Source of the DNA: an uncultured Kiritimatiellota bacterium | Lineage (GTDB): Bacteria; Verrucomicrobiota; Kiritimatiellia; RFP12; UBA1067 | Direction: 5' to 3' | Assembly: GCA_934667425.1 (NCBI GenBank) | Contig: CAKULV010000020.1 | Coordinates: 1 to 50,301 of the forward strand | DNA length: 50,301 bases | In this document: piece by piece, positions 1 to 8,586 of the stretch | How the letters are laid out: every line of letters begins with the position of its first letter | Position numbering within the stretch: position 1 is the first letter of the stretch | Notes under the pieces: generated by a model | The model's database searches: none | What the model was told of the DNA's origin: nothing | What the model saw: only the letters and a program-made list of their open reading frames with translations | Position numbers and translations under genes: made by a program

Positions 1-113
1 GCGCCCGCGTCCTGCGCGATCTTCGCCTGCTCGGGCGTCGTCACGTCCATGATCACGCCGCCCTTGAGCATCTGCGCGAGGTTCCTGTTCAGTGTCTGCC
101 TGTCTTCTGCCAT
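1..113 (-). CDS. pdxS: Pyridoxal 5'-phosphate synthase lyase subunit PdxS, N-terminal part (runs off the left edge)
   Basis: Only the first 37 codons are inside the window. They read MAEDRQTLNRNLAQMLKGG followed by VIMDVTTPEQAKIAQDAGA, which matches the opening of PdxS (Pdx1), with its KGGVIMDV and AKIA..AGA signatures. PdxS condenses ribose 5-phosphate, glyceraldehyde 3-phosphate and glutamine-derived ammonia (from PdxT) into PLP in the cytoplasm. The ATG at 113-111 is preceded on the minus strand by AAAGGAGA, a strong ribosome-binding site. The gene is divergent from a MocR-type regulator starting at 227, the usual arrangement for pdxS and pdxR, which supports both calls. Too short to judge integrity. 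Confidence 0.88.
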   Translation of the reverse strand, partial: MAEDRQTLNRNLAQMLKGGVIMDVTTPEQAKIAQDAG

Positions 114-168
114 TGTCTTTTCTCCTTTGAAAATGTCCGTTCGCCGCTATTCAGGCGAAACGGCGCGT

Positions 169-197
169 ATTCTATCACTGTGGTATAATGCATACAA
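169..197 (-). promoter_or_regulatory. Predicted pdxS promoter
   Basis: Read on the minus strand, TTGTAT (197-192) and TAGAAT (174-169) are separated by 17 bases and lie about 55 bases upstream of the pdxS start. The -35 hexamer is weak, and it falls inside the left arm of the inverted repeat at 191-213, so a protein bound there would overlap the pdxS promoter. Confidence 0.45.
181..189 (+). promoter_or_regulatory. Extended -10 promoter of the pdxR-like gene
   Basis: The sequence TGG-TATAAT is a consensus -10 box (184-189) with an upstream TG extension. No convincing -35 hexamer is found 17 bases upstream. Transcription would start near 196-197, giving a leader of about 30 bases before the ATG at 227. 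The same TGGTATAAT string recurs before the genes at 26878 and 43075. Confidence 0.6.
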
Positions 198-213
198 AAT
201 AATAGATTGTATG
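191..213. promoter_or_regulatory. Inverted-repeat operator candidate between pdxS and the pdxR-like gene
   Basis: CATACAA (191-197) and TTGTATG (207-213) form a perfect 7-bp inverted repeat with a 9-bp AT-rich spacer. It starts two bases after the -10 box of the regulator gene and overlaps the -35 region of pdxS. It is therefore well placed to repress or switch both divergent promoters. MocR/PdxR proteins usually bind repeats in the divergent region; assigning this repeat to the regulator is inference. Confidence 0.5.
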
Positions 214-226
214 GAGTACAAGAAAT

Positions 227-1609
227 ATGCCGGTAAATTCGTTCGAGAGCTATCCGATGAGCTGGAGGCCTGTGCGCACTGCGCTTGGGCCGGGACCGCT
301 CTACCTTGCGCTTGCCGCCGCGCTTGAGCATGACGTGCGGACAGGCGTATTGCCGCCGGGGACGCGTCTGCCGCCGCAGCGTGAGCTAGCCGACTTTCTC
401 GACATCGACTTCACTACGGTCACCCGTGCATACGGAGTATGTCGCGCGAAGGGGCTTGTCTACGGTGTCACCGGACGCGGCACATTCGTTTCCGCCGTTC
501 CGGGGATTACGGAATCAGCGGATGATGATGGGTTGATAGACCTTGGCGTTGTCCAGTCATTTCCGGAGGTCGGGGCGGCGGCTGTCGTTGCGGCGGCGCA
601 GAAGGTCCTATCGAGGGAGACTGCGCGACGCCTGTTCTCGTATGGCGACCGAGATGGTCTCATGCGTCACCGGGCGGCCGGACGGCATTGGCTTGCGCGT
701 TGCGGAGTGGATGCGCCGGAGGATTGCATAGCCGTGTTCCCGGGCGTGCAGGGAGCAATTTCAACTGCCCTCCTTTCGGTGTTTGGCGTGGGGGATGCGA
801 TAGCCGTGGACGCATTCACGTATGCCAACCTCCTTGCGTTTGCCCGTCTCGCGGGCGTCAGGCTCGTTCCGGTCGAGGGGGATGCGCATGGCATGAACCC
901 GGAAAAGTTGGATGAGGTTACAGTACGCCATGGCGTAAGGGGGGCCTTTTTGATGCCAAACTGCGCGAATCCCACCACCCTTACGATGACGGAGCGCAGG
1001 AAAGATGAACTGGCGGAAGTCGCTTCACGACGCAGGCTTGTCGTGCTTGAAGACGATGCGTCGCTTCGTCAGCCCAGCCAAAGGCGGAAAACGCTGTTTT
1101 CGCGTCTGCCGGAGTCCACAGTGTACCTATCGGGAACAACCCGACTTCTTGCGCCGGGACTTCGCGCCACATACGTCTGTGCGCCTGAATCGGTAAGGGA
1201 TCGCTTTCTTGCCGGACTCCACCATGCTGCCATAAAGGCGAGTCCGCTCGATGCCGAGATACTTGGGGAACTTGTCCTGTCCGGCGAGGCCGAGTCCATC
1301 CTGTCCGCCAAGGCCATCAAGGCCGCGAAGGCGGATCGGCTGTTCGACGGAATCTTTGGGTGCGAATGCGCGGGCGATGGCGAGCCAAGGCTTTTCAGGA
1401 CCGTTCCATTGCCGGGAACATCGGGACGCGGACAGGAGATTGAGCGCCAATGCCGTGCGGCGGGGGTGCGCGTATTCCATTCCGATAGGTTCGCAGTCGT
1501 GCGCGGCGCGAAAGATGCATTCCTCCGCGTTTCCGTAAGTTCGGCCGGTGGCATGAGCCGTCTCAAGCGCGGCCTGAAGGCGCTTCACAATGCCATGTGC
1601 TTGCCATGA
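227..1609 (+). CDS. PdxR-like MocR/GntR regulator with aminotransferase-fold domain lacking the PLP lysine
   Basis: The 460-residue protein has a GntR winged helix-turn-helix at about residues 15-90 (LPPQRELADFLDIDFTTVTRAY, then GRGTFV) and a fold-type I aminotransferase-like domain from about 105 to the end. Landmarks of that domain are visible: N-P-T at 248-250 and E-D-D at 275-277. The lysine that normally forms the PLP aldimine should follow the strand VYLSGTT. The residue there is Arg306 (SGTTRLLAPGLR). PdxR proteins sense PLP and control pdxST, and pdxS is divergent here. The start at 227 has only a weak Shine-Dalgarno (AAGAAAT); ATG 257 is an alternative. Whether the protein binds PLP non-covalently or has lost ligand sensing cannot be told from sequence. 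Confidence 0.82.
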   Translation: MPVNSFESYPMSWRPVRTALGPGPLYLALAAALEHDVRTGVLPPGTRLPPQRELADFLDIDFTTVTRAYGVCRAKGLVYGVTGRGTFVSAVPGITESADDDGLIDLGVVQSFPEVGAAAVVAAAQKVLSRETARRLFSYGDRDGLMRHRAAGRHWLARCGVDAPEDCIAVFPGVQGAISTALLSVFGVGDAIAVDAFTYANLLAFARLAGVRLVPVEGDAHGMNPEKLDEVTVRHGVRGAFLMPNCANPTTLTMTERRKDELAEVASRRRLVVLEDDASLRQPSQRRKTLFSRLPESTVYLSGTTRLLAPGLRATYVCAPESVRDRFLAGLHHAAIKASPLDAEILGELVLSGEAESILSAKAIKAAKADRLFDGIFGCECAGDGEPRLFRTVPLPGTSGRGQEIERQCRAAGVRVFHSDRFAVVRGAKDAFLRVSVSSAGGMSRLKRGLKALHNAMCLP

Positions 1610-1627
1610 TGCCTGGATGATCTACCT

Positions 1628-1661
1628 CGCCAGATCGAGGTGGCGGCGAACGGATATGGCG
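1628..1661 (+). pseudogene. Possible 3'-end remnant of an AAA-ATPase/PD-(D/E)XK gene
   Basis: About 34 bases starting CGCCAGATCGAGGTGGCGGC match the 3' end of the gene at 26878-28479 (CGCCAGATCGAGATCGCAGC...) in roughly 30 positions. In frame they read R-Q-I-E-V-A-A-N-G, against R-Q-I-E-I-A-A-N-G in the intact gene. The rest of 1610-1740 shows no gene. The simplest reading is that a second copy of that family once ended here and was deleted. The short length makes this tentative. Confidence 0.35.
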
Positions 1662-1744
1662 GGTGTGTCCGCAGCCTTGTGTGCCTCTCATGCTGTGGTG
1701 CGTGAGAAATCTTAACTTTTAAATTTATAATTTGCACTATAGAC

Positions 1745-1770
1745 GGGGGGGGGGGGCAATATTGTATAAT
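1745..1770 (+). promoter_or_regulatory. Promoter with a 12-G homopolymer upstream of TATAAT
   Basis: A run of twelve G residues (1745-1756) is followed by the 8-bp palindrome CAATATTG (1757-1764) and a consensus TATAAT (1765-1770). Transcription from near 1777 would give a leader of about 32 bases before the surface-protein gene at 1809. The best -35-like hexamer upstream of the tract, TTGCAC (1732-1737), is 27 bases from the -10. A shorter G tract would bring the two elements closer. This geometry suggests a slippage-prone promoter. The homopolymer length could also be a sequencing or assembly error. Confidence 0.5.
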
Positions 1771-1808
1771 AGTCGCATCTTGAAACCCGGAAAAGGAGAA
1801 TGGATGCC

Positions 1809-4800
1809 ATGTACAACACACGCAGAATCAGACAGTTTCTCTCTGGCGCGGCCGCCTTCCTGGCGGTGTCGGCATCTGCCGTTGACGCGGTCTTCGACGC
1901 GCCGTCCGCCCAGCGGGCGCAGTGGGCCCTGGCGTCGAACTGGAAGGATGCGGCGTCGGGCGCGCCCCTCGCGGAGCCGCCGACCAACGCCGCCGACACG
2001 GTGACGCTCCCGTGCCCGGACAAGGCCGTCTACCTTCAGCGCATCGACATCGGCACGGGAGAGACGACGAGCGAGCGCACGGACGTCTCCGTCCGCTCCG
2101 TCGTCGGCGACGGGCGCCATGTCCTCTGCAACGGCTTCTCGTGGCAGGAGGGGAATCCCCGGCGGGAGGGGGCGCGGGGCCTGACGGTAGAGAACCCGAA
2201 CGGCTTTTTCGGGTCCTGGTTTGCCGGCGACGCGCACGCAGTCTTCCGCTTTCCGGGGACGGCGTCGTTCGTGCCGCAGGTTTCCGAGCTTTCCGTCAAC
2301 GCCCGTCCCGAGGTTGACGTCCCGGCGGCCGGGACGAAGGCCGAGATCGGCGTCCTCTACAACGGCGGCGCCCTGACGAAGCTCGGCGCCGGCGACCTGT
2401 CTGTCGCGGGCACGAGCGGCGCCGACGTGCGCGTCTACGTCGAGGACGGCGGGCTTGTCCTCCCGGGGCAGGACGGGGAGAGACTTCTCGACGGCCTGCT
2501 GGCGCGCGCCGCGCTGCACCTGGACGCGAGCGTCCCCGAAACGCGGCAGGAAGTCTCCTCCGGCGGCCGCACGTGCGTCACGAAATGGGAGGACGTGCGC
2601 GGAAACGGCCTTTCCGCCATCGTCCCTGCGCCCATCGCCTCGCGCATCCCGGAGGTCAACCCGCCGTCTGTCGCCGCCGGCGCCTCCGACAGCCGGCTGG
2701 ACATGCTCGACTTCGGCTCGCGCGCCGGCAGCGCGTCGGGGACGGCGTTCGGTCCGGCGAACTGCCTGATGGCGTTTCCCCAGCTCGAGAACTGCCGGGA
2801 GGCGTTCTATGTCGCGCGCTATCACGAGAAGCCCGTGTTCAACGCCGTGCTCGGCGCGCGCGACGTGCCGACGCTGCAGCCGGCCGCGCGGCTCCTGGGC
2901 GGCAGCGCGAACTACGGCGCGCGGACGGGCTTCATCTTCGCCAACGGCGTGCGTGTGGACGCGAGGTTCTGGCCGAGCCCCGACGGCAAGGCGCTGGGGA
3001 CGGGGGACGGGATGACGAACCAGTACGTCATGTCCTTCGGCTCCGCGAGCAACATGGTCTTCTCGACCATCGCCTCCGACGGATACTATTCCGAGCAGAC
3101 GGGCGGCATGCTGGTCGGCGAGATCCTGCTCTTCACGAACGAGCTGACGCGCGCCGAGCGCGTCCGCGTGAACGCCTATCTCCACGGCAAGTGGTCTAAG
3201 CGCGCGCCCGAGCGCGAGGTGGACTTCGGGCAGGTCGTGGTCAAGAAGGCCGGCTCGGCGCTCGGCGTCGCGGACGGGAAGACGTCGCGCGTCCTGGATG
3301 TCGTGGCCACCTCCGGCACGCTTGTCAAGACGGGCGGCGGCACGCTGGAGGCGGATGCGCTCTACCCGTCCGACGCGACCGTGGTCGTGCGCGGCGGCGC
3401 CGTCCGGTTCGGCCGCCTCGCGCCGATTCCCGCGTCGCCCGCCCCGGCGGCGGATCCGGCCGTGCATCTCGACGCGAGCGTCGCATCGTCCTACGCGACG
3501 GCCACGCCCGACGGCGACACGCGGGCGTTCGTGACGGAATGGCGCGACTGCGACGGCCGCCCGGTCGCCGCCGCGCCGACGCTGGACTATCCGCGCAAGC
3601 CGACGCTCGCCCGGGCGGCGTCCGCCACGGGCCTTGACGCCATCGACTTCCAGGCTGCGGGCCCGTCCTTCGTGAAGTTCCCCTGGTGGGGCGACACGAC
3701 GCCGCGCTTCAGGGCCGGCTTCGCCGTCGTGCGCCAGGTCAGTGCCGAGCTGACGTACGTTCCGTACTTCGGATCGAAGAACATGACGTTCATGCGTGAG
3801 GGCGTGGAAGGCGGTGCCCACGGCCGGTTCGTCAGCGAGAACTACTCGCATCCCGGCCTGGCGTCCGCCGTCTGGACGCTGGACGGCGTGCCGACGGACC
3901 CGTATGCCTACACGCCGCGTCTCAAGGAGACGTCGAAGTTCATGGTCGTCGCCTTCTCCGGGCGCGAGAAGGTCCTGGTCGACGCCATTGCCGTGGCCCG
4001 GAACAACGACGACTACAGCGGCGGCATGCAGGTCGGCGAGTTCCTGCTCTACGACCGCGAGCTGACGGACGGCGAGCGGCGAGCGACCGAGGCTTATCTC
4101 ATGAAGAAGTGGCTGGGCGCGGAGCATCCTGCGGCGGCGACGCCGAGGCTCGCGCTGACGTTCGCGGAAGACGTCCGCCCGGTCCTCGACTTCGAGTCGG
4201 ACGCCGTGCTGGAGAACGTCTCCGGCGGGAACGGCGACCTCGTCAAGCGCGGCGCGGGCGCCGTGACGCTGGCGAAGCCGCCGGCCGACGTCCGCACGCT
4301 GACGGTTGAGGCCGGCTCGCTTTCGGTGCCCGTGCCGGAATGCTTCCTGGACGAGGCGCTCTTCCACTTTGACGCGCAGGACGAGGCGTCGCTCGTCTAC
4401 AGGACGGACGAGGCGTATGGCTGGCATCTCGCGCAGTGGGCCGATGTCCGGGGCAACGGCGTCGTCGCCGATTCGGTCCGTCCCGACGACACCCGCGCGC
4501 GCGGCAACGAGAGCGGGTCGTTCGTCAAGGCCCTGCCCACTCGCGTCGATGTCGAGACGGCGACGGGCGTGACACGCCCATTCCTGTACTTCGGCTCCGT
4601 CCTCGGCGGCGATTCGGCCGCCATGTGGATGAACCGGGCCTATTCGACTGTTCGCGAGGCCTACACGGTCCACAAGGACAAGGGCAGGAACTCGCTGTTC
4701 TTCTCCTGCACGGACTACGGCCCATGCAAGGAGATCGGGCAGCACTGGGACTTCTTCCGCCCGACCTCGGGCATGCTGTGCGGGGGCAATGCCTCGCCGC

Positions 4801-5471
4801 ACGTCAGGGGCGGAACGTTCTGGCTCAATGGGGTCGCCGTCGAGAACCCGATAGAGACGGCGATGCCGACGGCTCCGGCTCTGGTCGGGATCCGCGCGAC
4901 AGGCGACACGCACGTCAACTCGATACAGGAAGACCGGGGCGTCCCCGGCGGCGCCTGGGTCGGCGAGCAGATTGCCTTTTCGCGGACGCTGACCGATCGC
5001 GAGCGGGACTACCTGCAGAATCTCCTGATGCACAAGTGGTTCGCCGATCGCCCGCGCCCGGCCTGGACGAACGCAGTCTACTCGTCGGTTTCCGTGGCAA
5101 GCGGCGCGACGCTGCGGCTGGATGGAGGCGACGTCGGCGTGACGGCGCTGGCGGGCTCGGGGACGATCGACGCCGTCGGGCTGCAGGGCCTCGCCTCCAT
5201 AGACGTCTCTAGCGACAGCGGCCTGACGGTCTCGGGGGCGTGCGCGTTCTCCGACCGCGTGACGGTGACGCTTCCCGCCTTGGCGGACGTGAAATGCCCG
5301 GTCGGCGACTATCCCGTCCTCTCGGCCGCGTCGTTCGAGGGCCTGGACCTGGCGAACTGGTCGTTCGCCGGGACGCTTCACCGCGCTCGTCGCTTCATAG
5401 GCTTCGAGCGGCGCGGCAACACGATCTATGCTAGGATCGGCGGATACGGCCTGACGCTGACCGTCTGGTGA
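1809..5471 (+). CDS. Exported surface protein with three LamG-like repeats
   Basis: This 1220-residue protein starts with a signal peptide (MYNTRRIRQFLSGAAAFLAV, then SASAVDA). ATG 1809 is chosen over the in-frame ATG at 1800 because AAAAGGAG ends at 1798, leaving 10 bases to 1809 but only one to 1800. Three concanavalin-like (LamG-type) modules follow. Each opens with a short L/F-H-(L/F)-D-A motif and a W.D.RGNG-like stretch. Each closes with VGE-x-(L/I)-x-(F/Y), an L-T-x-x-E-R motif and a K/H-K-W end (for example ELTDGERRATEAYLMKKW). Glycine- and threonine-rich beta-strand linkers of autotransporter type separate them. The C-terminus is GGYGLTLTVW. Such modules usually bind glycans. It is the first gene of a GC-rich operon with a CBM9 protein and an alpha-galactosidase. 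A substrate cannot be named. Confidence 0.7.
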   Translation: MYNTRRIRQFLSGAAAFLAVSASAVDAVFDAPSAQRAQWALASNWKDAASGAPLAEPPTNAADTVTLPCPDKAVYLQRIDIGTGETTSERTDVSVRSVVGDGRHVLCNGFSWQEGNPRREGARGLTVENPNGFFGSWFAGDAHAVFRFPGTASFVPQVSELSVNARPEVDVPAAGTKAEIGVLYNGGALTKLGAGDLSVAGTSGADVRVYVEDGGLVLPGQDGERLLDGLLARAALHLDASVPETRQEVSSGGRTCVTKWEDVRGNGLSAIVPAPIASRIPEVNPPSVAAGASDSRLDMLDFGSRAGSASGTAFGPANCLMAFPQLENCREAFYVARYHEKPVFNAVLGARDVPTLQPAARLLGGSANYGARTGFIFANGVRVDARFWPSPDGKALGTGDGMTNQYVMSFGSASNMVFSTIASDGYYSEQTGGMLVGEILLFTNELTRAERVRVNAYLHGKWSKRAPEREVDFGQVVVKKAGSALGVADGKTSRVLDVVATSGTLVKTGGGTLEADALYPSDATVVVRGGAVRFGRLAPIPASPAPAADPAVHLDASVASSYATATPDGDTRAFVTEWRDCDGRPVAAAPTLDYPRKPTLARAASATGLDAIDFQAAGPSFVKFPWWGDTTPRFRAGFAVVRQVSAELTYVPYFGSKNMTFMREGVEGGAHGRFVSENYSHPGLASAVWTLDGVPTDPYAYTPRLKETSKFMVVAFSGREKVLVDAIAVARNNDDYSGGMQVGEFLLYDRELTDGERRATEAYLMKKWLGAEHPAAATPRLALTFAEDVRPVLDFESDAVLENVSGGNGDLVKRGAGAVTLAKPPADVRTLTVEAGSLSVPVPECFLDEALFHFDAQDEASLVYRTDEAYGWHLAQWADVRGNGVVADSVRPDDTRARGNESGSFVKALPTRVDVETATGVTRPFLYFGSVLGGDSAAMWMNRAYSTVREAYTVHKDKGRNSLFFSCTDYGPCKEIGQHWDFFRPTSGMLCGGNASPHVRGGTFWLNGVAVENPIETAMPTAPALVGIRATGDTHVNSIQEDRGVPGGAWVGEQIAFSRTLTDRERDYLQNLLMHKWFADRPRPAWTNAVYSSVSVASGATLRLDGGDVGVTALAGSGTIDAVGLQGLASIDVSSDSGLTVSGACAFSDRVTVTLPALADVKCPVGDYPVLSAASFEGLDLANWSFAGTLHRARRFIGFERRGNTIYARIGGYGLTLTVW

Positions 5472-5503
5472 CGCCCTGTCCCGTGAAACGCAAGAGGAAA
5501 GGC

Positions 5504-8500
5504 ATGAAAACGAACAGTCAACGGACAAGGGGCCTCCTGGGGCTCTGCCTTCTCGCGTGCGCGTGCCAAGCCGGGGCCGACACGGTGCAGTTCGCCATCG
5601 GCAAGAAGACGCCGACGCTGGACGGCGTCGTGACGCGCGCCGAGTACGGGGCCTTCGTCCCGTATTCCTACGAGTGCGACGGGACGCTGGCGCCCGAGGA
5701 CATGGCGTGGTCCGACCGGTCGCCGGAATGCTACTTCGCCTGGGACGACACGTGCTTCTACGCGGCGATGGTGTCCGACGGCTCCCGGCTGAAGACGCGG
5801 ATCGCGGAGCGTGACGGGAACGTCTACGAGGACGACTCGGTCGAGCTCTACCTGTCGGGCAACGGGCTGAAGACGCCGCTCCACCAGATCATCGTGAACG
5901 CGCGCGGGACGATCTGCGACTTGCGCGACGGCAAGCGGGAATGGGACGCCGCGAACGTGCGCGTCGCCAGCGGCGTGAAGGACGGCAAGTGGACGGTCGA
6001 GATCGCGGTGCCGTGGGCGGACGTCGGCTTCACGCCCGCCGGGGAGCAGTTCGCGCCGCACGTCAACTTCTGCCGGAACTACCACTCGGGGCAGGCGGGC
6101 TCGGTGAAGTTCATCGACCTTGACGAGAACTACTGCACGACCCTGGGGCACGGCAACTACGCCCAGCGGGACACGCAGGCGCTCGTCTTCCTGCGCGAGA
6201 CGGTGAGCGCGCCCGACTTCCCGGCGCTGCGGGTGCCGGGCCCGGGCGAGAACGCCCGCACGCAGGTCGTCTCGCTCCGCGAGCCCGGCGACGGGAAGGC
6301 CCTCGTCTTCTGGGGCTCCTATCCGCTGCGGCCGCGCGAGCCGCTGGTCTTCCGGTCGGTCACGACCGACATCCCGAAGCTCGAGCTCCTGTTCATGACG
6401 GAGAACAACCTGACCGAGGCCGGCGACTACCGGATCGACCTCGACTTCCGCGACCTCAAGACGGACGCGACGAGCCTCCTGAGGCTTTCCGGCACGGCCG
6501 TCCGCGCCCGCGGGCTGGCCGAGCAGCGCTTCGACGTCTCGCGGCTGCCCGAGGGCGAGTACACTCTCCATTACGCCTTTTCGGGCCCGGACGGCCGCAG
6601 GCTGTCCGACGGCTACACGTACTACGGGCGCTACCCGGCGCATCCCGTCTGGGAGAACTGCGCGGCCGGCGCGGAGGACACGGTGCCGCCGCCGTGGCCC
6701 GCGCCGACCTTCCGCGCGGACGGGTTCGACTGCTTCCGGCGCACGGTCCGGCTGGGCGGCGCGGGCCTTGTCACGTCCGTCGTCTCGGCGGGGCGTGAGC
6801 TGCTGGCGGCGCCGGTCGCGGTCCTCGTGAACGGCCGCCCGGTCCCGTTCCGCGTCACGTCGTTCGACCCGCACGTCTCCTACGCGGACTACGCGCTCGC
6901 CGCGGACGGCGGCGACGTCGCGATCCGCGCGAAGGTGCGCGCCGAGTTCGACGGCTACCTCTGGTTCGACCTCGTGCGGGCCGCCGGCGAGATCCGCTCG
7001 CTGGCGGTCGAGATCCCGCTCCGGCGCGAGTACGTGGCGGGGCATGACGACGGGTCGGACGTCATCGAGAAGCTGCCGCTCCCGAAGGGCCGGTCGGGCG
7101 AATGGGCCTTCGACCCGGCGACGCGCCCGTTCTTCTGGACGGGCGACGGCGCGACGGGGATGATGGGCGGCACGGAGGACCTGCGCGGGTGGAACCTGAC
7201 GGACCGCCGCCGGGGCTACGTTCTCGCGGTCGACGGCCGCGCGGCGAAGATGACGGTCAACTTCGTCGACGCGCCGACCGCGTCCGGCAAGCCGGTTGCC
7301 GTCGGCTTCTACCTCAACCCGACGCCGGTTCGGCCGAAGAACGTCGCGCTCGAGAACTTCGACCCCTCGAAGATGTGCCGCTGGACGGGCAGCGTCGCGA
7401 CCTTCTGCGACATGAAGATGCCGGGCGGGATGGACGAGGAGAAGATCCGCCGCTTCGAGCGGCGCCAGGCGAACGGCGAGAAGGTGTTCTGGTATGGCGG
7501 CACCGCGATCGCCTCGCCGTACTCGCCGCTCTGGGCGTGGTACGGGCGGGAGTGGAACTTCACGGGCGACCCCGCCACGGTCTATCTCGAGATGGACCCG
7601 AACGACCGGGCCAAGCGCGACGCCGGCGGCTGGATCTGGGGCTGCCTCCGCGACAAGTCGTTCTTCGACTGGCGGCTCTGGTCGCACTGCTGGTTCCTGA
7701 ACGACCCCGGCTACGCGGTCAGCAACCTCTACTTCGACATCTCCTTCCCGAAGAGCTGCCGCAACGCCCGGCACGGGTGCGCGAACGGCGAGTACTTCTT
7801 CCGGGGGATGCGCGAGATGCACAAGCGCATCTATCGCGAGCTCAAGAGGAAGAACCCCGACGGCGCGATGCTCGGGCACGTCCGCTTCACGCGCACCCCG
7901 GCCGACAACTTCTTCGACCAGGGCTGGTGCGGGGAGGCCTACGAGATCCCCGTCTCGAAGCAGCACAACTACTACGGCCTGCTGAAGCCCGAGGCGATGC
8001 AGGTCCATTACGCCTCGCGGGCGAACGACATGGTCGTCGCCTCGTCGTTCCAGATCTACCGCACCTACCAGGTCTACGCGCCGAAGCTCCTGCCGTCCTA
8101 CGACCCGGAGGCCCCCGAGTCGGTGCGGGCGATTCTCCATTGCGCGGCCTACTTCAAGATCCACAACATGCTCATCACGATACGGCCCGACGAGGGGCGG
8201 GTCGTCGGCAACGCCTGGTGGCCGGCCGAGTCGTGCGCGCACTTCCTGGGGGCCGACCGCCGCTATTCCGCCTATTACCTGCCGGACTGCCCGGTCTCCG
8301 TCGACGCGCCGGACCGGCTCTTCCTGCATGGCGTCTGGTGGAACCGCGGCGAGGCGATGCTGGTCGTCCTGAACGACACGGACGGGACCGTGACGAAGCG
8401 CCTGACGCTGGACGCCGGGAAGATGGCGCTCACGGCCCGCACGGGCGCGGACATCTTCGGACGGGGGTGCGTCACGCTGGACGGGGCCGGCTCGTTCGAG

Positions 8501-8566
8501 GTGACGCTGGGGCCGCGCGAGACGCGCTTCTTCCGCTTCGCCCATGCCCGTGAGGAGGGGAAATGA
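5504..8566 (+). CDS. Exported CBM9-like plus glycosidase-like protein
   Basis: The 1020-residue product has a signal peptide (MKTNSQRTRGLLGLCLLACA). ATG 5504 is chosen because AAGAGGAAAGG lies just upstream. Residues about 25-210 resemble a CBM9-like carbohydrate-binding domain (TPTLDGVVTRAEYGAF; EDDSVELYLSG; W.VEIAVPWADVGF). A long middle region (about 300-900) follows, with aromatic-rich TIM-barrel-like segments (GWIWGCLRDKSFFDWRLWSH, HNYYG). The C-terminal beta-sandwich (WWNRGEAMLVVLNDTDG) resembles those closing many glycosidases. The layout resembles large exported proteins annotated as glycoside-hydrolase-like (DUF6067 type), but I cannot point to catalytic residues. The gene lies 32 bases after the surface-protein gene and 20 bases before the GH36 gene, so co-transcription is likely. 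Confidence 0.65.
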   Translation: MKTNSQRTRGLLGLCLLACACQAGADTVQFAIGKKTPTLDGVVTRAEYGAFVPYSYECDGTLAPEDMAWSDRSPECYFAWDDTCFYAAMVSDGSRLKTRIAERDGNVYEDDSVELYLSGNGLKTPLHQIIVNARGTICDLRDGKREWDAANVRVASGVKDGKWTVEIAVPWADVGFTPAGEQFAPHVNFCRNYHSGQAGSVKFIDLDENYCTTLGHGNYAQRDTQALVFLRETVSAPDFPALRVPGPGENARTQVVSLREPGDGKALVFWGSYPLRPREPLVFRSVTTDIPKLELLFMTENNLTEAGDYRIDLDFRDLKTDATSLLRLSGTAVRARGLAEQRFDVSRLPEGEYTLHYAFSGPDGRRLSDGYTYYGRYPAHPVWENCAAGAEDTVPPPWPAPTFRADGFDCFRRTVRLGGAGLVTSVVSAGRELLAAPVAVLVNGRPVPFRVTSFDPHVSYADYALAADGGDVAIRAKVRAEFDGYLWFDLVRAAGEIRSLAVEIPLRREYVAGHDDGSDVIEKLPLPKGRSGEWAFDPATRPFFWTGDGATGMMGGTEDLRGWNLTDRRRGYVLAVDGRAAKMTVNFVDAPTASGKPVAVGFYLNPTPVRPKNVALENFDPSKMCRWTGSVATFCDMKMPGGMDEEKIRRFERRQANGEKVFWYGGTAIASPYSPLWAWYGREWNFTGDPATVYLEMDPNDRAKRDAGGWIWGCLRDKSFFDWRLWSHCWFLNDPGYAVSNLYFDISFPKSCRNARHGCANGEYFFRGMREMHKRIYRELKRKNPDGAMLGHVRFTRTPADNFFDQGWCGEAYEIPVSKQHNYYGLLKPEAMQVHYASRANDMVVASSFQIYRTYQVYAPKLLPSYDPEAPESVRAILHCAAYFKIHNMLITIRPDEGRVVGNAWWPAESCAHFLGADRRYSAYYLPDCPVSVDAPDRLFLHGVWWNRGEAMLVVLNDTDGTVTKRLTLDAGKMALTARTGADIFGRGCVTLDGAGSFEVTLGPRETRFFRFAHAREEGK

Positions 8567-8586
8567 CAGAAAGGAGACGGCAGGAC

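Noticed and set aside
5543..5578. Lipobox in the CBM9-like protein (LLAC)
   Set aside because: The -2 residue is Leu and a standard cleavage site (AGA-D) follows, so an ordinary signal peptide is more likely.
1737..8545. Very long minus-strand open frames (over 1000 codons each) opposite the GC-rich operon
   Set aside because: Their translations are rich in R, A, G, D, V and H with no signal peptide or domain, while the plus strand encodes recognisable families. They are by-products of G/C-ending codons.
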